Part shown: piece by piece, positions 33,888 to 42,850 of the stretch
Layout: the number at the start of each line of letters is the position of its first letter
Numbering within the stretch: the first letter of the stretch is position 1
From: Melioribacteraceae bacterium
Lineage (GTDB): Bacteria > Bacteroidota > Ignavibacteria > Ignavibacteriales > Melioribacteraceae
Length of the DNA stretch: 64,000 bases
Assembly: GCA_026983955.1 (NCBI GenBank)
Contig: JALSTB010000038.1
Location: 1-64,000 of the forward strand
Direction: 5' to 3'
Position numbers and translations under genes: made by a program
The notes under the pieces: model-generated
Told to the model about the DNA's origin: nothing
What the model saw: only the letters and a program-made list of their open reading frames with translations
Databases searched by the model: none

Positions 33888-34507
33888 TTTTTGGATACGA
33901 ACGGATTATTCCTGATGTAAAACCGCCACGGTAATTCCGTTGATTTTTTTATTCCTATTCTTGTTGTTTGAACTGTCATCCCATCACTTACCGGCTCGGA
34001 ATTAAGAATGTAAATTTGATTGCCCAAGAGTGAAATTCCGTTTTCGGATCGCTTAATGTTGAAAGCCTGGCAAATTTTTCCGGGTCCGTTTGTCAAATTA
34101 AGTTTTTCCTTTTCCGTTATATCGCTTTTGTTAAAACGCCTTTCTGCAAGCAAATCGAAATTATTTAGCGGTTCGAAAGCACGGAGCAAAACCGCCGTTC
34201 CTTCGTCCTTTTGCCCGGTTACAACGTTGGCGCAAAAGTGCACACCGTAAGTAAAATAAACATAAAGTACTCCGCCTTCTTCAAACATTACGGCATTCCG
34301 TTTGGTTTTCCCGTTGTAAGAATGCGCCGATTCGTCGGTCGCTCCGTCGTAGGCTTCCGTTTCAACAATTTTCCCCAGCAAGGTAATGCCGTTTTCACGT
34401 CTTACAAAAATTTTACCGAGCAATTCACGCGCTACGGTTAGCGGATCGCGTGTATAAAAATTTTTATCAAGCTTTTCGGCTTTTTTAATTTTGTTGAGTT
34501 CCATCAT
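33884..34507 (-). CDS. mpg: DNA-3-methyladenine glycosylase (AAG/MPG family)
   Basis: 207 residues of the AAG family. The start region LARELLGKIF is followed by the catalytic glutamate in VETEAYDGATDESAHSY (about 49-65). Then come RNAVMFEEGGVLYVYFTYGVHFCANVV and the C-terminal RIGI...LPWRFYI. It excises alkylated purines. The first two codons are both ATG, so the start may be three bases later. It sits oddly between a TPR gene (68-base spacer) and the GT9 gene, with a four-base overlap with the latter. Confidence 0.93.
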   Translation of the reverse strand: MMELNKIKKAEKLDKNFYTRDPLTVARELLGKIFVRRENGITLLGKIVETEAYDGATDESAHSYNGKTKRNAVMFEEGGVLYVYFTYGVHFCANVVTGQKDEGTAVLLRAFEPLNNFDLLAERRFNKSDITEKEKLNLTNGPGKICQAFNIKRSENGISLLGNQIYILNSEPVSDGMTVQTTRIGIKKSTELPWRFYIRNNPFVSKK

Positions 34508-34575
34508 TTCCGTAAAATTAACAAACCGGAAAGAAAATAACGGAAAAATAAATAAAATAAAGGGCAGGTTGTAAA

Positions 34576-35262
34576 TTAATCTTTTTTTCTTTTTGCAATT
34601 ATTTCCTCAATCCTGGCAATTTTTTGGCGATAGAAACCGGCTTTTTCCGGACGGATATTAATCAATTCTTTGTAAATTTCGAGCGCTTTATCCCAAACGT
34701 TTTGATCCAAGTAAATACCGGCTAATGTTTCGGTAATAATTTTATTGTTCGAGTCCGTTAATTTTTTATGTTTTTCAATTACTTCCGCTGGAATATCGAC
34801 AGCTTTAATTTTTGCGGTTTCAAGTTCTTTTGCCAATATTTCCAAATTGTCTTCAAACTCGGTTTGGTCTTTCTCATTACCGGATGTTGTGGCTTCAAAT
34901 TTATCCGGAGTTGTTCCGGTTTTGTCCTGACTTTGAATCCGGGTATCGAAAATTTCATTCACCAAATTTTTATACCGTTCCCCGCTCTCATCATAACCAA
35001 GTAAAGCGGTGGCTTTGCCCAACGCCCCGTAGGCTTCTTGTTTTTTCCCGGCTGCGGCAAGTACTTTTGCATAAATCAAATAAGCGGTTGGATAATCGGG
35101 ATATTTTGCCAAACCTTTTTCCAAAATATCAATTGCTTTTTCCACGTTACCGGCTTTCAAAGTTTTATCGGCAGCGTAAGCAAAAAGTGGCGACTCATTG
35201 TTAATTTCATAGATAAGAATAAACTTATCGGGTTGATTAACCAATTCAGTGTTATTTTCCAT
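34576..35262 (-). CDS. Tetratricopeptide-repeat protein
   Basis: 228 residues with two or three TPR-like units: ADKTLKAGNVEKAIDILEKGLAKYPDYPTAYLIYAKVLAAAG near 30-75, and AGIYLDQNVWDKALEIYKELINIRPEK near 182-210. A charged, low-complexity linker lies between them (about 110-165). No signal peptide is visible, so it is likely cytoplasmic or membrane-associated through a partner. The gene begins one base after the GT2 stop. This suggests it assists the glycosyltransferase or its product, which is an inference from context only. Confidence 0.8.
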   Translation of the reverse strand: MENNTELVNQPDKFILIYEINNESPLFAYAADKTLKAGNVEKAIDILEKGLAKYPDYPTAYLIYAKVLAAAGKKQEAYGALGKATALLGYDESGERYKNLVNEIFDTRIQSQDKTGTTPDKFEATTSGNEKDQTEFEDNLEILAKELETAKIKAVDIPAEVIEKHKKLTDSNNKIITETLAGIYLDQNVWDKALEIYKELINIRPEKAGFYRQKIARIEEIIAKRKKD

Positions 35263-36732
35263 TTATTTAAATCTGCCTTTTAATTTTGCTTGTTTCAGAG
35301 AAAGAGCTGCAACCGAGCTAAAGCCAAGGAAAAACATCAAGTGAAACGGCAATGCCGCAATTTCCATAAAATAGATTGAAGCAACAACCCCAATAAAACA
35401 GTATGCAGCTAAAATTATTTCAATAATTGTTGATGAATCGAGTCTGCCTACCGTTAGATATTTATTCTTCATAAAAGAATCGTTTTTATTTACAATTCTA
35501 AATTTCGGGGTTCTTACAAATTCGCTTTTACGGTCGAGCAAGCCTTCGACCACGGCACGGGAATTATTCACAGCAAATCCCATACTTCCCGCCATAAAAA
35601 TAGGAAACAGAGCCATTTTTTTCCGCCAATCTTTGGAAATATCTTTTTGAGCGTAAAGATAAAACAGAAAGGAGCTTATGAAAGCCAAAACGAAAACGGA
35701 CATTAAATTGAAGAACGGTTCGTAAGGTCCGCTGTTTTTGATGAAAACCAGCGGTACGTTCAAAATTCCCGCAAGCAAAATAAACGGGAAAACGATATTG
35801 TTGGTAAGATGGAAAGTTGATTGCAATTTAATTCTAAAAGGCAATTTCGATTTCCAAACTTCGGGGAGCAGTTTTTTAGCGGTTTCGATAGCGCCTTTAG
35901 TCCATCTGAATTGTTGTGCTTTCAGAGCGTTAATTTCCGAAGGTAACTCAGCAGGAGTGGTAAAATCTTTCAAGTAAACGAACTTCCAGCCTTTAAGTTG
36001 TGCGCGGTAACTCAAATCCAAATCTTCCGTAATCGTATCGTCGTGCCAGTTTCCGGCATTAATAATACATTCTTTTCTCCAAACTCCGCCGGTTCCGTTA
36101 AAGTTTATGAAAAATCCCGCTTTGTTCCGCACAGCCTGTTCAATAACAAAATGTCCGTTCAAAGCAAGGGCTTGAATTTTGGTTAAAATGGAATAATCTT
36201 CATTCAGATGTTCCCATCTGGTTTGCACCATTCCGATGTTGGGTTTAACAAAATATCTCAAAGTGTTTTTCAGGAAATCTTTTTGGGGGACGAAATCGGC
36301 ATCGAAAATTGCAATGAATTCACCTTTGGCGGTTTTAAGTCCTTCTTTCAAAGCTCCGGCTTTAAATCCTTTCCGGTTTGTGCGGTGAATATGTTTTATG
36401 TCGAAACCTTCCTTCTTTTTTTCCGCAACCAATTTTTTCAGAAGGTCGTATGTTTCGTCGGTCGAATCGTCCAATACTTGAATTTCAAGTTTGTCTTTCG
36501 GGTAATCTATTTCGCAAACGGCATTAATTAGCCTGTCAACAACATAATATTCGTTGTAGATGGGTAGTTGAATGGTTACGGTTTTGTCAAATTTTTCCGT
36601 ATCAACTGCGTCGTGTGCATGTTTGAAATATTTCCGGTAATAGTAAAGCATAATGAAACCGTGGCTTGCAAAAATTAAAAGCACGGTGAGGGAAATTATA
36701 TATGTGATTAAAACAATTTCGTCAAGTAACAT
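35263..36732 (-). CDS. Membrane glycosyltransferase family 2 (cellulose synthase-like)
   Basis: 489 residues: an N-terminal transmembrane helix, a cytoplasmic GT-A domain with DDST (88-91), DAD (144-146), TED (235-237) and the processive motif QQFRW (273-277), then four or five C-terminal helices. The D,D,D,QxxRW set marks a processive beta-glycosyltransferase like CESA/mannan or ceramide-glucosyl relatives. The polysaccharide is unknown. No BcsB or PilZ domain is present. It starts the minus-strand operon GT2-TPR-mpg-GT9-DUF3108. The 153 bases upstream (36733-36885) hold no gene and presumably its promoter. Confidence 0.9.
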   Translation of the reverse strand: MLLDEIVLITYIISLTVLLIFASHGFIMLYYYRKYFKHAHDAVDTEKFDKTVTIQLPIYNEYYVVDRLINAVCEIDYPKDKLEIQVLDDSTDETYDLLKKLVAEKKKEGFDIKHIHRTNRKGFKAGALKEGLKTAKGEFIAIFDADFVPQKDFLKNTLRYFVKPNIGMVQTRWEHLNEDYSILTKIQALALNGHFVIEQAVRNKAGFFINFNGTGGVWRKECIINAGNWHDDTITEDLDLSYRAQLKGWKFVYLKDFTTPAELPSEINALKAQQFRWTKGAIETAKKLLPEVWKSKLPFRIKLQSTFHLTNNIVFPFILLAGILNVPLVFIKNSGPYEPFFNLMSVFVLAFISSFLFYLYAQKDISKDWRKKMALFPIFMAGSMGFAVNNSRAVVEGLLDRKSEFVRTPKFRIVNKNDSFMKNKYLTVGRLDSSTIIEIILAAYCFIGVVASIYFMEIAALPFHLMFFLGFSSVAALSLKQAKLKGRFK

Positions 36733-36885
36733 TTTTCCTTCTAAAAATTAGTTAGTAAATAAGAACAACAACGGTAAGAGGAACAAGTTCAATATAAATT
36801 TGGATGAAGTGCAAACATTCGAAAATCTTTAAAATGATAATCTTAAATATAACAATTTAACAGATATTTTATCTTATTTTAATTT

Positions 36886-37413
36886 TCACCAATCGGATAC
36901 GACACCCAGCAAAATATCTTCGGTAATTTTATCTATTGCATTTTTTATTGCCTCGTTACGCTGGGAAAGAATATCGCCGGTGTTATTGTAATCGCTGTAG
37001 TTGGAAAAGGTTCTTTCGAAAATTTTTTTCTTTTTTACCAAATCTTTATAAACTGCTCTCACATTAATTTTCACCCTTCGTTTTGTAACATCCTCGCCGC
37101 CGGCAATAACCACCGGTTGGTCGGTTAAAGATACTATTGTACATTCGAGCAAGGCATCGGCATTGGTTTTGCTTGTTACCTGAAGCGAATTATCGTTGAG
37201 GAATTTTTGAATCAATTCATTCGTAAAATCGTCGCGCAAATTCGGTTCGCCCGAGCCGCTTCTATCGATGGCATTAGGAATTGCAATGGTTTTCAGATGC
37301 GGCGGAACCGAAGCACCGGTAAACGAATAACTGCACGAGGAAAGGACGATTGCCATTCCGGCAATCACAAATTTTATAATTTTACGTTTAATGTAGTCTT
37401 TACGATATTCCAT
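36886..37413 (-). CDS. lptE: LptE-like outer-membrane lipoprotein
   Basis: 175 residues with a lipoprotein signal ending in LSSC (Cys27). The mature protein matches the Bacteroidota-type LptE: CSYSFTGASVPPHLKTIAIP, then an LRDDFTNELIQKFLND helix, a VTKRRVKINVRAVYKD strand and a final helix. With LptD it inserts lipopolysaccharide in the outer membrane. Its start overlaps the end of the sigma-54 activator gene by 14 bases. Confidence 0.87.
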   Translation of the reverse strand: MEYRKDYIKRKIIKFVIAGMAIVLSSCSYSFTGASVPPHLKTIAIPNAIDRSGSGEPNLRDDFTNELIQKFLNDNSLQVTSKTNADALLECTIVSLTDQPVVIAGGEDVTKRRVKINVRAVYKDLVKKKKIFERTFSNYSDYNNTGDILSQRNEAIKNAIDKITEDILLGVVSDW

Positions 37414-38506
37414 ATTCTTTGATTTTCCGGTAAAGTGTTCTTTCGCTTATTTTTAACAATTGCGCCGCTTTCCGTTTATTTCCCTTTGTAAATTTCAATG
37501 CTTTTTTGATTGCGTTTTTTTCCAATTCATCCAACGGAATTATTTCTTCAACCTCTACATCATGGTTTCCGTTTTCATTTATGTTTTGATTTTTATAAGC
37601 AAAACCTTTCAATTCATTTAAGTCTTTTTTGATTTCAATCAGTGCACCAAGAATCATTTCACGGTCCATCGATTCGGCCGATTTGTAAACTTGCATCGGC
37701 AGATGACGCGGATCGTCTTCAATCTGTCTGCTTGTAAGCAAGGGCAGAAAAGCGCTTGAATCCAAAATTCCGTTTTTAGTTAATGCAATTGCCGATTCGA
37801 TTGTGTTTTTCAATTCCCTTATGTTTCCGGGCCACGGGTATTCCATCAGTAATTCCAAAGCATCATGTGTAAGTGTAGGAAGCGGGATTTTGTTTTTTTC
37901 AGAATATTGTTTGAGAAAATGTTCCACTAATGCGGGAATATCTTCCTTCCTTTCACGGAGTGGTGGAATAACAAGTGTAACGGCTTTTAGCCGGAAATAC
38001 AAATCTTGTCTGAATCTTTTTGCATCTACTTCCTTTTGCAAATCGCGGTTGGAAGCAGCAATAATTCTAACATCTACTTTTTTAACGGTTTCACTTCCGA
38101 CGGGCATAATTTCCTGGGTTTCGAGAACACGCAAAAGTTTCACTTGAGTGGTAAGGGGCATCTCACCAATTTCATCGAGGAACAAGGTGCCACCGTCGGC
38201 AAGTTCGAAGTAACCTTTTCTGTCGTCCACCGCTCCGGTAAACGAACCTTTTTTATGGCCGAACAATTCACTTTCCAAAATTCCTTCGGGTATGGCACCG
38301 CAGTTAATCGAAAGCAGCGGTTTATCAGCCCGCTTGCTCGCTTTGTGAATAACTTTAGCAAAAACTTCCTTGCCTACGCCACTTTCACCGTAAAGCAGAA
38401 CGGAAATATCCGATTGTGCAACCTGGAGGGCAATATCCACCAAGTCGCGCATTTTTCTGGATTTGAAAATTATACCGAAATTCTCTTTTTGCAAATCACT
38501 TTGCAT
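37400..38506 (-). CDS. Sigma-54-dependent transcriptional activator without receiver domain
   Basis: 368 residues: almost no N-terminal regulatory domain (about 15 residues), an AAA+ domain with Walker A GESGVGKE (40-47), the sigma-54 contact loop GSFTGA (87-92), Walker B GTLFLDEIGEM, and a C-terminal Fis-type helix-turn-helix (about 334-368, KRKAAQLLKISERTLYRKIKE). The GAFTGA loop with Ser at the second position is common. Without a sensor domain it may be constitutively active or controlled by a partner, like PspF. It overlaps lptE, so an envelope-related regulon is possible but unproven. Confidence 0.92.
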   Translation of the reverse strand: MQSDLQKENFGIIFKSRKMRDLVDIALQVAQSDISVLLYGESGVGKEVFAKVIHKASKRADKPLLSINCGAIPEGILESELFGHKKGSFTGAVDDRKGYFELADGGTLFLDEIGEMPLTTQVKLLRVLETQEIMPVGSETVKKVDVRIIAASNRDLQKEVDAKRFRQDLYFRLKAVTLVIPPLRERKEDIPALVEHFLKQYSEKNKIPLPTLTHDALELLMEYPWPGNIRELKNTIESAIALTKNGILDSSAFLPLLTSRQIEDDPRHLPMQVYKSAESMDREMILGALIEIKKDLNELKGFAYKNQNINENGNHDVEVEEIIPLDELEKNAIKKALKFTKGNKRKAAQLLKISERTLYRKIKEYGIS

Positions 38507-38615
38507 TACCGTTACCCAGCGTTAACCGATTGAATATTTAATTTACAACAAAATAAAATTAAAAAAACAATAATATATCAACCGGAAAACGAAAATGTTC
38601 CAAAATTAATTTCAT

Positions 38616-39374
38616 TTACAAAAGGAATTCTTTCCGGTCTTCCGCAAGAATATATTTACCGTCGTTAATTTTGCTCAACCAATTGATTAAATCGGCTTCA
38701 TCTTCTTCATCTATGTGTGTAAGAAAAACTTTTGCGGGTTTAAGTATTTCCACAGCCGTTTGAATATCGGCGGTTGTCACGTGTGTAGTTTCCGTAATAA
38801 ACCAATCTATTTTTTGATTTTCAAACATCAATAAATCTCTTGGGTCTCCAACGTCGGAAGTATAGAAAATTTTCTTTCCGCCGGTTTCGAATAAAAAACC
38901 GGAGGAAACAAAGCTGACATTTTCAGTGGGAAGTCCGTGTGAATTTTTTACGTGGTTGTTTTGTTTCGCAATTATATTCAGGTCGTTTGTAATTTCAAAT
39001 TTTTCCCCAAATTCGAACCCGTAAGTTTCAACTTCGAATCCTGCGGTTTCAAAAAACAGATAAGTTGAATTCAAATAATTGACCAACGGTTCAACGAGTG
39101 ATTTATGAGTAAAAAATTTTAATTTTTCCGTTCTGCCATGCAATTTCATTTGTGTAAACAGAGAAGCTATTCCTCCGAAATGATCGGCATGATAATGGGA
39201 AAACAGTATTGCATCAATGGAATTAAAATCCACATTTGCCAAAAGTAAAGCTTTGGAGACCCCGTCACCCGCATCGACCAACAAATTAAATCCGTCGATT
39301 GAAAAAAGCAGGGAAGAATGGAAACGATCGATTCGTGTTTTACCCGAACCGGTTCCTATAAAAGTAAGTTTCAT
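38616..39374 (-). CDS. MBL-fold metallo-hydrolase (RNase Z-like)
   Basis: 252 residues with the binuclear zinc motif H60-Y-H62-A-D64-H65 (LFSHYHADHFGG), a GTGSG strand at the N-terminus, VKNSHGL and a late TSDVGDPRDL histidine/aspartate region, and FLTHIDEEDE near the end. The pattern resembles the ElaC/RNase Z and ribonuclease-like branch but lacks the long exosite arm, so a tRNA 3'-processing role is not certain. It lies one base after the SPOR gene and 109 bases before the sigma-54 activator gene. Confidence 0.8.
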   Translation of the reverse strand: MKLTFIGTGSGKTRIDRFHSSLLFSIDGFNLLVDAGDGVSKALLLANVDFNSIDAILFSHYHADHFGGIASLFTQMKLHGRTEKLKFFTHKSLVEPLVNYLNSTYLFFETAGFEVETYGFEFGEKFEITNDLNIIAKQNNHVKNSHGLPTENVSFVSSGFLFETGGKKIFYTSDVGDPRDLLMFENQKIDWFITETTHVTTADIQTAVEILKPAKVFLTHIDEEDEADLINWLSKINDGKYILAEDRKEFLL

Positions 39375-39375
39375 T

Positions 39376-40083
39376 TTATTTGCCGACTTTTTTTATCCTG
39401 CCTTCGAGCGAGAAATCACGTTTCAGAATTTTAAGAAATTTTTCGGCTTCCTTACGGGAAGAATATTTTCCTACAGTTACAATATTGAGAAATGAACCGC
39501 CAACTTGTTTCGAAGTGATTTTCGATACATAACCGGCAGAAGTTAATTTTTTTTGTAACTTTTTTGCATTTTCGTAATTAGTGAAAGCTCCGGCTTGAAT
39601 AGTGAAATATTCTTTTGTTTGCAAACCTTGCTTTTCCTTCACAGGCTTATCCGATTCGACTGGCGAAACTTCATCATCACTCGGAATTGTTCTGTCAGCA
39701 GCTTTAATGTACGGGGAAGCTGGATACCGGGTTTTTAGTTCGTTCAAATATTTTTGCGCCCTTTTGTAAGAACCAACAGCATAATAATAAGAAAACATCC
39801 TGTAAAGTGAAGCGTCGGCATATTTGCTTCCGGGATAGTTTTCGTAAACCGTTTTGTATTTTTCCAATGCTTTGTTTCCGTCGCCAATCAACACTCCTTC
39901 CAGAAAAATAACGGAAGGATCGGACGGAGATTGTTTTTTCAGTTTTTCCAATTTGCTTTTCGCTCCGGAAATGTTTCCGTTTTCAATATCGTGCAATGCA
40001 GCCGTAACGTTTGTGTTTTGGGCAAAAAGCACAATTGTTAAAAGCAAAATTATTAAAATTGTAATTTTAGACTTGGTTTTCAT
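39376..40083 (-). CDS. SPOR-domain protein with TPR-like N-terminal part
   Basis: 235 residues. A signal peptide (ITILIILLLTIVLFA) is followed by a tetratricopeptide-like part (about 25-125) and a C-terminal SPOR domain (about 155-232: YFTIQAGAFTNYENAKKLQKKL, VTVGKYSSRKEAEKFLKIL). SPOR domains bind denuded glycan strands at the division septum. It would act in the periplasm. It is four bases downstream of miaB. Confidence 0.87.
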   Translation of the reverse strand: MKTKSKITILIILLLTIVLFAQNTNVTAALHDIENGNISGAKSKLEKLKKQSPSDPSVIFLEGVLIGDGNKALEKYKTVYENYPGSKYADASLYRMFSYYYAVGSYKRAQKYLNELKTRYPASPYIKAADRTIPSDDEVSPVESDKPVKEKQGLQTKEYFTIQAGAFTNYENAKKLQKKLTSAGYVSKITSKQVGGSFLNIVTVGKYSSRKEAEKFLKILKRDFSLEGRIKKVGK

Positions 40084-40087
40084 TTTA

Positions 40088-41437
40088 TTACCCGGTTTTT
40101 GTAATGCTTGTTTTTTCTATTGCCAATATTTTTTCCACTTCCCCGAACAGGGTAGCGGAAGTTGCCCGGTTTATTTTCACACTGACGTAATCCCCTGCTT
40201 TAACTCCGTTCATTACGGGGAAAATTACCACTTTGTTTGTTCCGGTTCTTCCCGAATGGAATTCATCGGATTTCCGGCTGAAACCTTCAACCAAAACCGT
40301 TTCTGTAGTGTTTATTAACGTTTGGTTTATTTCATAGGAGATTTTTTGCTGCAAATCTATAATTTCACTCAATCTTCTTCCCTTTACTTCTTCGGGAACG
40401 TCGTCTTTCATTTTGTACGCTTTGGTGCCTTCGCGGGGCGAATATTTAAACATGTAAGCGCCGTCGTACCGGACTTTCCTCATTACTTCCAAAGTCATTT
40501 TATGGTCTTCTTCCGTTTCGGTCGGGAAACCGGCAATTATATCGGTTGAAAAACTTACACCCGGAATTATCTTTCGTGCTTTTTCGATAAGATTCAAATA
40601 ATGCTCAATAGTGTAAGTGCGGTTCATCAACTCCAAAATCCTATCGGAACCGGATTGAACCGGTAAGTGAATATAATTGCATAGATTCTCATGCTCGGCA
40701 ATGGTGTACAAAAGTTTATCCGATAAATCTTGCGGATGCGAGGTAGTAAACCTTATGCGCATGGAGCTATCGACAACTGCAACGGCAGCAAGTAGATCGG
40801 CAAAATCCCTTCCGTTATCGTTGTAAGAGTTTACGTTTTGACCCAGTAACGTAACTTCTTTAAATCCTCTTCCGGAAAGTTGTTTTACTTCATTAACCAC
40901 CGAATCGAGGTTACGGCTTCTTTCCCTTCCGCGTGTGAACGGAACGACACAAAAAGTACAAAATTTATCGCAACCGCGCATAACCGAAATCCATGCACTC
41001 AAACCGTCTTCGCGGTATGGAATTATATCATCGTATGTTTCGGTTTTGGAAAGTTTGACACCGATTCCTTTTTCTCCTGCATAAGCCGTATCGATAAATT
41101 CGGGAAGTCTGCGGTATTCGTCGGGCCCAACAACCAAATCGACGATTTGTTTTTCTTCGATTAAATCTTTTCTCAAGCGTTCGGCCATACATCCGAGAAT
41201 GCCGATAACCGTACCGGGATTGTTATCTTTTTGTTTTTTAATGTTTCCAAGGCGACCGTAAATACGTTGCTCTGCATTATCACGCACGCTGCATGTATTA
41301 AGCAAAATAACGTTAGCGGAATTCAAATCGTCGGTAAAACCATAACCTTTGTCTTTCAAAATGCTTTTAACTATTTCCGAATCCGCCAAGTTCATCTGGC
41401 AGCCGTAAGTTTCTATATATACTTTATTTTTTTCCAT
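40088..41437 (-). CDS. miaB: tRNA-2-methylthio-N6-isopentenyladenosine synthase MiaB
   Basis: 449 residues. An N-terminal UPF0004 domain has the second iron-sulphur cluster cysteines (TYGCQMN, NTCSVRDNAEQR, GCMAERL). The radical-SAM CX3CX2C (CDKFCTFC, about 155-162) follows, and a C-terminal TRAM domain ends near 440. It adds a methylthio group to i6A37 of tRNAs reading U-starting codons. NTCSVRDNAEQRIYGRLG is diagnostic of MiaB over RimO. It heads the minus-strand set miaB-SPOR-MBL-EBP-lptE. Confidence 0.96.
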   Translation of the reverse strand: MEKNKVYIETYGCQMNLADSEIVKSILKDKGYGFTDDLNSANVILLNTCSVRDNAEQRIYGRLGNIKKQKDNNPGTVIGILGCMAERLRKDLIEEKQIVDLVVGPDEYRRLPEFIDTAYAGEKGIGVKLSKTETYDDIIPYREDGLSAWISVMRGCDKFCTFCVVPFTRGRERSRNLDSVVNEVKQLSGRGFKEVTLLGQNVNSYNDNGRDFADLLAAVAVVDSSMRIRFTTSHPQDLSDKLLYTIAEHENLCNYIHLPVQSGSDRILELMNRTYTIEHYLNLIEKARKIIPGVSFSTDIIAGFPTETEEDHKMTLEVMRKVRYDGAYMFKYSPREGTKAYKMKDDVPEEVKGRRLSEIIDLQQKISYEINQTLINTTETVLVEGFSRKSDEFHSGRTGTNKVVIFPVMNGVKAGDYVSVKINRATSATLFGEVEKILAIEKTSITKTG

Positions 41438-41570
41438 TTATTTACTTTATGCATTAATAAAAATTTGAGTCCGAAATTTAATTATATTGCGTTCTAATAA
41501 CAAGGTTAATGAATTTTCCCTATTTTAGTAAAATAAAATATTTTTTTAACTATTTCCAATAGAGGATTAA

Positions 41571-42260
41571 ATGAATTCTGAAGAATTAAAGAGAATTGCA
41601 GCCGAAAAAGCCGTTTCATTCGTTCAGCCGGGAATGATAATCGGATTGGGCACGGGAAGCACAACCAAATATGCTCTGTTGAAAATTTCGGAAAAATTAA
41701 AATCGGGTGAACTTCACGATATAACGGGCATTCCTACATCCGGAAAAACGGAAACTTTGGCAAAAGAATTGGGAATTCCGTTAACAAATCTTAACCGTAA
41801 TCCGGAAATCGATTTAACGATAGACGGAGCCGACGAGGTTGATGAGAATCTTAACTTAATCAAAGGCGGAGGTGGCGCACTGTTACGAGAAAAAGTGGTG
41901 GCGCAAGCAAGTAAAGCGGAAATTATAATAGTTGACGAGACCAAAATATCCGTAAATTTGGGTGAAAAGTGGGCAGTGCCGGTGGAAGTTCTTCAGTTTG
42001 CATTAGAACCGGAAAGAAATTTTTTATCCCGTTTGGGCGGAAAACCCCGGTTGAGATTAAACGGAAACGGGGAACCTTATGTAACCGATGAAGAAAATTT
42101 TATTTTGGATACGGATTTCGGAACGATAGAAAACCCCGCAGCTCTTGCGCAAAAACTTGAAGCACGCGCCGGTATAGTTGAGCACGGTTTGTTCATAGGG
42201 CTGGCAAGCAAAGTGATTGTTGCCAAAAGTGAAGGTGTTGAAATTTTGCGAAAAGGTTAA
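41571..42260 (+). CDS. rpiA: Ribose-5-phosphate isomerase A
   Basis: 229 residues of the RpiA family: GLGTGSTTKYALLKI (about 23-37), TIDGADEVDENLNLIKGGGGALLREKVVA (catalytic D and E, about 83-111) and the C-terminal GIVEHGLFIGLASKVIVA. It interconverts ribose-5-phosphate and ribulose-5-phosphate in the pentose phosphate pathway. A GAGG site precedes the ATG. It is a single-gene unit divergent from miaB; the 133-base spacer holds both promoters. Confidence 0.96.
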   Translation: MNSEELKRIAAEKAVSFVQPGMIIGLGTGSTTKYALLKISEKLKSGELHDITGIPTSGKTETLAKELGIPLTNLNRNPEIDLTIDGADEVDENLNLIKGGGGALLREKVVAQASKAEIIIVDETKISVNLGEKWAVPVEVLQFALEPERNFLSRLGGKPRLRLNGNGEPYVTDEENFILDTDFGTIENPAALAQKLEARAGIVEHGLFIGLASKVIVAKSEGVEILRKG

Positions 42261-42358
42261 ATAAAAACCGCTATAAGAAGTTAACTCCGCTTGTTCTTAA
42301 TTTTTCAAACTTTCGAAAATTTGTTTTACGAAATAAATTTTTCGGGTATGCTTATTAA

Positions 42359-42724
42359 TTATCCGCCAAATTTATTTTTTATTTCTTTCTCCACCTTCAT
42401 TATCAAAGCAATTACAATTACCATAAAAATAAAAATCATCACACCGGTACCAATTAACGTTTCAGCACCTTTTTCCGGTTGAAAAATTATTCCCACCAGC
42501 GAAATTAACAATAAAACCCAACCGTACTTTATCATTTCTTTGGCAGAATACGTTTGAGCGAAATCCCACCTTGCTTGATTTTTCATTGAATTGGCGGTAC
42601 GGTATCCGTAAAAATAATTGATTTTTTTCGGAGGGAACTTCAACATCACAAAACCGGTAACCACAAAAATCAATCCAGTGGTTAGCGGAATTAAAAAGAG
42701 CGGATTATTCAACAAATTGTTCAT
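42359..42724 (-). CDS. SdpI-family membrane protein
   Basis: 121 residues with three transmembrane helices. The SdpI/YhfL family signature lies between helix 1 and helix 2: FPPKKINYFYGYRTANSMKNQARWDFAQ (about 31-58). SdpI gives immunity against the SdpC toxin in Bacillus, but most relatives have unknown roles. It stands alone, convergent with rpiA. Confidence 0.83.
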   Translation of the reverse strand: MNNLLNNPLFLIPLTTGLIFVVTGFVMLKFPPKKINYFYGYRTANSMKNQARWDFAQTYSAKEMIKYGWVLLLISLVGIIFQPEKGAETLIGTGVMIFIFMVIVIALIMKVEKEIKNKFGG

Positions 42725-42850
42725 TTTAACAAACCTAAAAATTTAATGAACCGGGCGGAACACTTCAATAAAAAATCTATTTTATTTTTTGTACAAGTAT
42801 TTCCGGGTTATGTTTCCTGCACAGCAGTTATTATGCTTTACAAGCGACGG

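Noticed and set aside
42300-42350. AT-rich inverted repeat (CGAAAATTT ... AAATTTTTCG) between rpiA and the SdpI gene as a terminator
   Set aside because: The stem is short with a bulge and almost all AT, with no T-run; not strong enough to list.
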